From positions 43,261,878 to 43,325,877 of the forward strand of contig NC_086386.1 in the NCBI RefSeq assembly GCF_036588685.1: 64,000 bases of DNA. The letters run 5' to 3'. Both the position numbers and the translations under genes were made by a program. Of this stretch, positions 62,001-64,000 are shown piece after piece; within the stretch, counting starts at the first letter, position 1; every line of letters begins with the position of its first letter. A model generated the notes under the pieces. That model worked only from the letters and a program-made list of their open reading frames with translations. It was not told the DNA's origin and made no database searches. The DNA is from Mytilus trossulus. Lineage: Eukaryota > Mollusca > Bivalvia > Mytilida > Mytilidae.

Positions 62001-62658
62001 CAGCCATCAAAAATGAGTAAAACCAATGCCAAATAATCAACTATAAAAGGCTCCAAAATGGAAAAATGTAAAACAATTGCAATAAGAAATCTTATGACCT
62101 GATTAATGAACAAAATAATGAACGTGAAGCAAATATATTTAATATGCAGCAACAAACAACATACAGAAACTGGAGAGGTTAAACAAGTTTGTTGGCGCCA
62201 ACTGCCATAGTTTGTTCAATTTGTACATAGTGATCATTATAAGCACGTTTGATATAAATGAAAATATTGAGTGTAAACTGAATTTGCCTATAACATGTTT
62301 AAATTATAATTTATCTTCTGAAATCCAAGGTCTCGGTCTTATTATCAAAAACTTTGTGACATAATTAGAATTTGTATTCTAATAGCTATAAACTTTTTCC
62401 ATATCTGTATTAATTCTTTTAACATTTTATTTAATTTCAGCCTTTAGTTTTTTCTCAGCTTGTGAGTACTTTATAGCATATTCCAACATGGCATACCATG
62501 TCAGCGCTTATTTAGAATTCTCGGACCTGAGTGTAGTTTATGGCCGTCTTCATACAGTTCAAATTCCAAACAATACAAATGGTACTTCTATAGGAAATGG
62601 AGAGACTAAGTCGATAAGGCGTTTACGTTCCAGGGAAAAGGGAGAAAAAGTCCATTGA
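47023..62658 (+). CDS. PGAP2: PGAP2, post-GPI-attachment-to-proteins factor 2; five coding exons, 287 aa
   Basis: Coding exons are 47023-47187, 53509-53773, 59085-59191, 61644-61752 and 62441-62658 (stop TGA). All introns are GT..AG and phases match at each join. The protein belongs to the FRAG1/DRAM/Sfk1 family: VPSISAVTG (60-68), WRICIAIH..PRF and NHYKKRAE in exon 2, ENYPVHEKIFVVFM across the exon 2/3 join, and EYFIAYSNMAYHVSAY near the C-terminus. About six hydrophobic segments fall near 20-46, 74-96, 112-138, 149-170, 190-210 and 217-241. PGAP2 acts in the Golgi in fatty-acid remodelling of GPI anchors. Sequons occur at N50 and in the polar C-tail, which is longer than the 254-aa human protein. 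An acceptor-like T-run..ACAG ends at 47008, so a 5' UTR exon may lie upstream. Exons 3 and 4 carry unusual junction duplications described separately. Confidence 0.92.
47448..47502. repeat. Small inverted repeat in PGAP2 intron 1
   Basis: CTCTGACGTCCA (47448-47459) is inverted as TGGACGTCAGAG (47491-47502) around a 31-bp loop. It could be a MITE remnant. Confidence 0.5.
47640..47893 (-). mobile_element. tRNA-derived SINE, copy 1
   Basis: Read on the minus strand: GTACTGTAGTACGCCGCTAG, a leader, then GGTCGTGTGGTCTAGCGGG (box A), GGGTTCAAACCCGGCG (box B, slightly mutated), AAAAATTTGCGAAAGCAAAT, and a (TA)n tail at 47641-47657. The box A/box B pair and spacing are tRNA-like. It is too degraded at the acceptor-stem positions to be a functional tRNA gene. 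Confidence 0.8.
48095..48340 (-). mobile_element. tRNA-derived SINE, copy 2
   Basis: Same family as 47640-47893, with box A at 48236-48248 (complement of TCCCGCTAGACCA) and box B near 48187-48196. An extra CTGCAGTGCAGG segment lies between the boxes. It is about 200 bp from copy 1, in the same orientation. Confidence 0.8.
50373..50534. mobile_element. Foldback element with 60-bp perfect inverted repeats, PGAP2 intron 1
   Basis: The 60-bp arm beginning ATATAACAAGTCAAAAAGGG (50373-50432) is exactly inverted at 50475-50534. The 42-bp loop includes GGATAACAGATATCC. Perfect identity between arms suggests recent origin or transposition. Confidence 0.92.
50645..50725 (-). mobile_element. SINE 3'-part fragment
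   Basis: About 75 bp (GCACACGTATAAAAATTGCG through TTTAGACTCGTTTATA) is nearly identical to 51219-51298, where it adjoins the (TA)n tail of a SINE copy. Here the tRNA-like head is absent, so it is probably a 5'-truncated copy. Confidence 0.6.
51215..51440 (-). mobile_element. tRNA-derived SINE, copy 3 (head truncated)
   Basis: CAACTCGTCTAAACATCAAC to CACCAAATCGCCTGCAC matches copies 1 and 2, with a clear box B (complement of GGGATTCGAACCC at 51390-51402). The match stops at 51440, before box A. The left side adds (TA)n and the 75-bp block also seen at 50645. Confidence 0.75.
52606..52836. repeat. Head-to-head inverted pair of repeat family C
   Basis: 52606-52740 begins AGAATGGAAATGGGGAATAT, then GAGACAACAACCC. 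52749-52836 is the reverse complement of the same start (GGTTGTTGTCTCTTTAG, ATTCCCCATTTTCATTCTCA). The plus-oriented copy resembles 59488-59715. Confidence 0.75.
52842..53287. mobile_element. MITE with TACTGTGGATTCATT ends, larger copy
   Basis: The left end TACTGTGGATTCATTATTAT and the right end AATAAATTAATCCACAGTA pair as in the 41578 element. The interior is longer (about 446 bp) and contains (TA)n. To the right, about 55 bp around GGAAGTCATACTAAACTCTG and AATGAATCCACAGTAAT is duplicated (53286-53342 and onward). Confidence 0.7.
53985..54190. repeat. Interspersed repeat with reiterated ATCCCGAAA/ATCCTGAAA motifs
   Basis: At least six variants of (A)AATCC(C/T)GAAATCCC occur in about 200 bp, between a GTAAAATGGGGGGGTATGAG start and a CCTATCCCCCCTC end. 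The C-run and G-run ends are roughly complementary, which would fit a short foldback element. It lies in PGAP2 intron 2. Confidence 0.55.
54191..55257. other. PGAP2 intron 2, no clear feature
   Basis: AT-rich intronic sequence. 54770-54870 resembles a decayed interspersed repeat (GCCATGGCCTTGTCAGTTTG). Otherwise I see nothing supportable. Confidence 0.35.
55258..56270. repeat. Complex repeat built on GCCAACTCGCCCCAC and its complement
   Basis: CCCCACTT/ACTCGCCCCAC motifs recur on the left (55261-55610), including two units of about 165 bp that share ATCTAGATAAATATATTATT and AAAAAGATGTTATCCCATTG. On the right (55875-56250) the inverted form GGGGCGAGTTGGCAGGAGTA occurs. The whole block is therefore roughly palindromic, about 1 kb, and may be a large non-autonomous transposon. 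A 200-bp MITE (55904-56103) is nested in its right half. Confidence 0.6.
55904..56103. mobile_element. hAT-like MITE, CAGGGTTCTCGCTAAGG ends, nested
   Basis: CAGGGTTCTCGCTAAGG at the left and CCTTAGTGAGAACCCTG at the right are 17-bp inverted repeats with one mismatch. The length is 200 bp. The flanks ATATTAAA and ATTTAAAA fit a degraded 8-bp target duplication. The interior has repeated GAGTCC/GGACTC motifs. A tandem copy of the target without the element lies at 56146-56185. Confidence 0.9.
59041..59084 (+). promoter_or_regulatory. Duplicated splice acceptor upstream of PGAP2 exon 3, in frame
   Basis: TTTTCAGCTGATCACAAGAA followed by GATAATTGTAGTAG (from 59038) is a near copy of ATTTCAGCTGTTCACGAGAA then GATATTTGTAGTGT at the true exon start. 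The two AGs (59041-59042 and 59083-59084) are exactly 42 bp apart. The 42 bp are open in the PGAP2 frame, so use of the upstream site would insert 14 residues without a stop. The downstream AG was chosen as the main site because it gives the conserved ENYPVHEK join. Confidence 0.85.
59176..59453 (+). repeat. 31-bp minisatellite amplifying the PGAP2 exon 3 donor site, nine copies
   Basis: The unit TCCAATGACAGAAAGG + GTAAGTAAGGTCTAG spans the last 16 nt of exon 3 and the first 15 nt of the intron. Donor GT positions are 59192 (the genuine one), 59223, 59254, 59285, 59316, 59351, 59382, 59413 and 59444. Six of the nine have GTAAGT; those at 59223 and 59285 have GTAAAT and 59316 has GTAATT. Spacing is 31 bp except one 35-bp step. 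Use of any distal donor would add a TAG stop four codons after the normal exon end. Confidence 0.95.
59488..59715 (+). repeat. Repeat family C copy in PGAP2 intron 3
   Basis: AAGAATGGAAATGGGGAATA, GACAACAACTTGACCAAAGA, CAGACAACTGTCAAAGGCCA, ATTCCTCAGCTGATCCC and a TTAAAAATGG-like end form the order I recall for a common bivalve repeat. It matches 52606-52740. Confidence 0.65.
60129..60206 (+). pseudogene. Relic copy 1 of PGAP2 exon 4 start with its acceptor
   Basis: CAGACACAACATATATCTGT, TCACACTTTAATTACAGAAC and TATTTTCTTACAATATATAG align with the real acceptor and exon start at 61603-61680 (CAGACATAACATATATCTGT, CCACACTTTTAATTTCCAGG, then AACTATTCTCCTACAAGATA). One G at the splice junction is missing and the frame is disturbed, so it is a decayed duplicate. 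It is interrupted on the right by the MITE at 60207. Confidence 0.8.
60207..60371. mobile_element. hAT-like MITE, CAG(T/G)GGCGGATCCAG ends
   Basis: The left end CAGGGGCGGATGCAGGA and right end TCTGGATCCGCCACTG are imperfect inverted repeats of a widely distributed animal hAT end type. The interior has a run of about 14 G, a run of 8 G, and a tandem AAAATAAAGGGGCCCC. Flanks GGGAGT and GGAGTT suggest a short, decayed target duplication. Such G-runs are prone to sequencing error. Confidence 0.8.
60380..61018 (+). repeat. Repeat family F, copy 1, with three internal ~170-bp units
   Basis: It begins TTATGCCCCACCTACAATAC, then GTAGAGGGGCATTATGTTTT. It then has three units starting with AGTTTTTGGT (about 60491, 60660 and 60832), each with TTGATGAAG-TGAAGTCCAATC and AACATAGAAAATGAAAGTGG. 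It ends GTGGGGCATCCATGTACTTT, then GGACACATTCTTG. The A/T-rich units encode nothing recognisable. Confidence 0.8.
61026..61448 (+). repeat. Repeat family F, copy 2, with two internal units
   Basis: It has the same start (TTATGCCACACCTACAATAG) and end (GTGGGGCAACCGTGTACTTT, GGACACATTCTTG) as copy 1, but only two internal units (about 61121 and 61301). The two copies are tandem, same orientation, separated by about 7 bp. Confidence 0.8.
61451..61583 (+). pseudogene. Relic copies 2 and 2b of PGAP2 exon 4 start
   Basis: 61451-61547 parallels the real acceptor region (GCTTCTAAGCAGACACC versus GCTTTATAGCAGACATA) and the exon start: GAGCTATTTTCCTACAAGAT at 61511 versus GAACTATTCTCCTACAAGAT at 61644. 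Translated in the real frame it reads ELFSYKIKKFM then TAG, so a stop replaces the Trp codon. A 33-bp tandem repeat of part of it follows (61548-61582). The real exon copy is intact. Confidence 0.82.
61915..62110 (-). repeat. Repeat family A, inverted copy in PGAP2 intron 4
   Basis: GATCGCCACTGAGACAACTC, AATTAACAACCATAGGTCAC, CATACAGCCATCAAAAATGA and TATAAAAGGCTCCAAAATGG are reverse complements of family A landmarks, in the expected inverted order. Confidence 0.7.
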
Positions 62659-64000
62659 TGATAGGCCATGGTCTTATGGTTAAAGGATAGATTTCATTTG
62701 TATAAATGATAGTACAATGTACACATTTTTCTAATGCTAGAACATATCTTCATTATATGACTTCTCTAATTTCAGTGGTACATATAGTTCAATGTAAATT
62801 AAAACTTTTTGTTTGAGCAAAACTGTGATAAAAAGGAATATGTCAGTAAACAATGGTAGTTTTGTTTAATATGAGTAAACTTATAATCAGACAAGAGGAT
62901 GAGAGGATAAAGATCTAAAATCCACTATTTTTAGTAAGTTTTAAGATGAGTTGATCACTATAGTGTCTTATTTAGTGTCTACAATATTGAAAATTTTCTA
63001 TTTTTAAAAAGCTTTGTTCAAAGAGTTCCTATATAATGATTTTAAATTTTTGATTTTTGTCCATATTGTATTTTGTATTGTGTTCAATGCCACTGTTAAA
63101 AATTATTTCAAAGATACTTGGAGAGAAACTTAAAGTATTGTACTGTTGATTCTTTTATTATGGGGATTAAGCATATTAGGAGAAACTTGTGTTTTGTTGT
63201 TTTGACATACAAGCCTATAGGAAATTTGTGGTTTGTTAAATCTTCTAAATAATAGTTTACTAATATACACACCAAATCTCAGAATGTTAAAGTATAATTT
63301 ATAAATTCACAGTAGTTTATTTATTTTAGATTACTTCCCTTTAGGAAACTCTTTTGGTATATGCTACCATATAATTATAGATTCTACTAAAGAATGGGTG
63401 AAAAATAATGTTTACTTGTGAAGGTTAAATTTTTATATTTCAAACCAGTCTTTTGTGGTGGAACAGTGAATTTATTGAAAAGTTTATGTTTAAATATGCT
63501 TGAATACTATCTCTTTTGTCAAGAGTTGTGAAGTATAGCTCTGTCTATTTATTTATTTTACAAATCATATCATTTTCTACTGCAAATACAACAGCTATCT
63601 TTTGTTTTCGTTTATACATGTACCGTAGTTATTTTATTGCCTGTTACAATGTTGTAATGGGGCGAATTATGTAAATTCTCATTATATTTTCAACAAGATT
63701 TTCAGAGTTGAAAAGGAGTGCTGTATATTCAGAAATTTTTGCATGCATTTATAATTGTGATTTTTGAAGATTTAATGAAAATGTTAGTCTAATTATTGTT
63801 ATTTAGGAAAAGCTAGGTACAGATATGTGTATTTAATATCAGAATCTGAATTCTTATTATTGGGAAAAAAACTAGCAACAACTTCTGAATTAACAGTATC
63901 TAGACTATTTGAATACAAATGCAGAAGTTTAGTCTGTTGTTATCATTTTTTCATCTTCATTTAAATGGATTTCCATTCATGCTGTACTAAATGTATTATA
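62659..64000. other. 3' flank / probable 3' UTR of PGAP2
   Basis: AT-rich sequence after the PGAP2 stop. No further exon, repeat or RNA gene is recognised. I did not find a single convincing polyadenylation signal to mark the transcript end. Confidence 0.4.

Overview
The window is eukaryotic nuclear DNA, AT-rich and intron-rich. It looks like a bivalve mollusc, most likely a marine mussel (Mytilidae). This rests on three things: three recognisable animal genes split into small exons with normal GT..AG junctions; a very high load of short non-autonomous DNA transposons and tRNA-derived SINEs; and several interspersed repeats I associate from memory with mussel and other bivalve genomes. The species call is inference.

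Layout. (1) 1-26095: a tandem array of a 2.36-kb unit, 11 full copies plus a decayed 12th. It runs off the left edge. Two adjacent units lack exactly 618 bp, bounded by an 11-bp direct repeat. No convincing gene was found in the unit. (2) 26920-30127: a complete four-exon GM2 ganglioside activator-like (ML domain) gene on the + strand, 188 aa. (3) 30128-36400: no gene. It holds interspersed repeats and a 2.7-kb minisatellite of 76-78 bp period (32000-34745). (4) 36448-43897: WDR55 (seven WD repeats, ribosome biogenesis) on the - strand, seven coding exons; a further N-terminal exon may be missing. (5) 43898-47022: divergent intergenic region full of transposon relics. (6) 47023-62658: PGAP2 (Golgi GPI-anchor lipid remodelling) on the + strand, five coding exons, 287 aa, with long repeat-filled introns. 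(7) 62659-64000: 3' flank of PGAP2.

The three genes are unrelated housekeeping functions (lysosomal glycolipid degradation, nucleolar rRNA processing, GPI-anchor remodelling) and form no pathway or operon. WDR55 and PGAP2 are head-to-head, start codons 3.1 kb apart.

The most unusual observation is that exon-intron junctions of the two neighbouring genes have been tandemly duplicated several times. The 3' end and 5' splice site of PGAP2 exon 3 form a 9-copy, 31-bp minisatellite. The same exon's acceptor is duplicated in frame 42 bp upstream. The start of PGAP2 exon 4, with its acceptor, has decayed extra copies upstream. The 3' end and donor of a WDR55 exon form a roughly 89-bp, 12-copy minisatellite in its downstream intron. 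These could affect splice-site choice and are testable with RNA reads.
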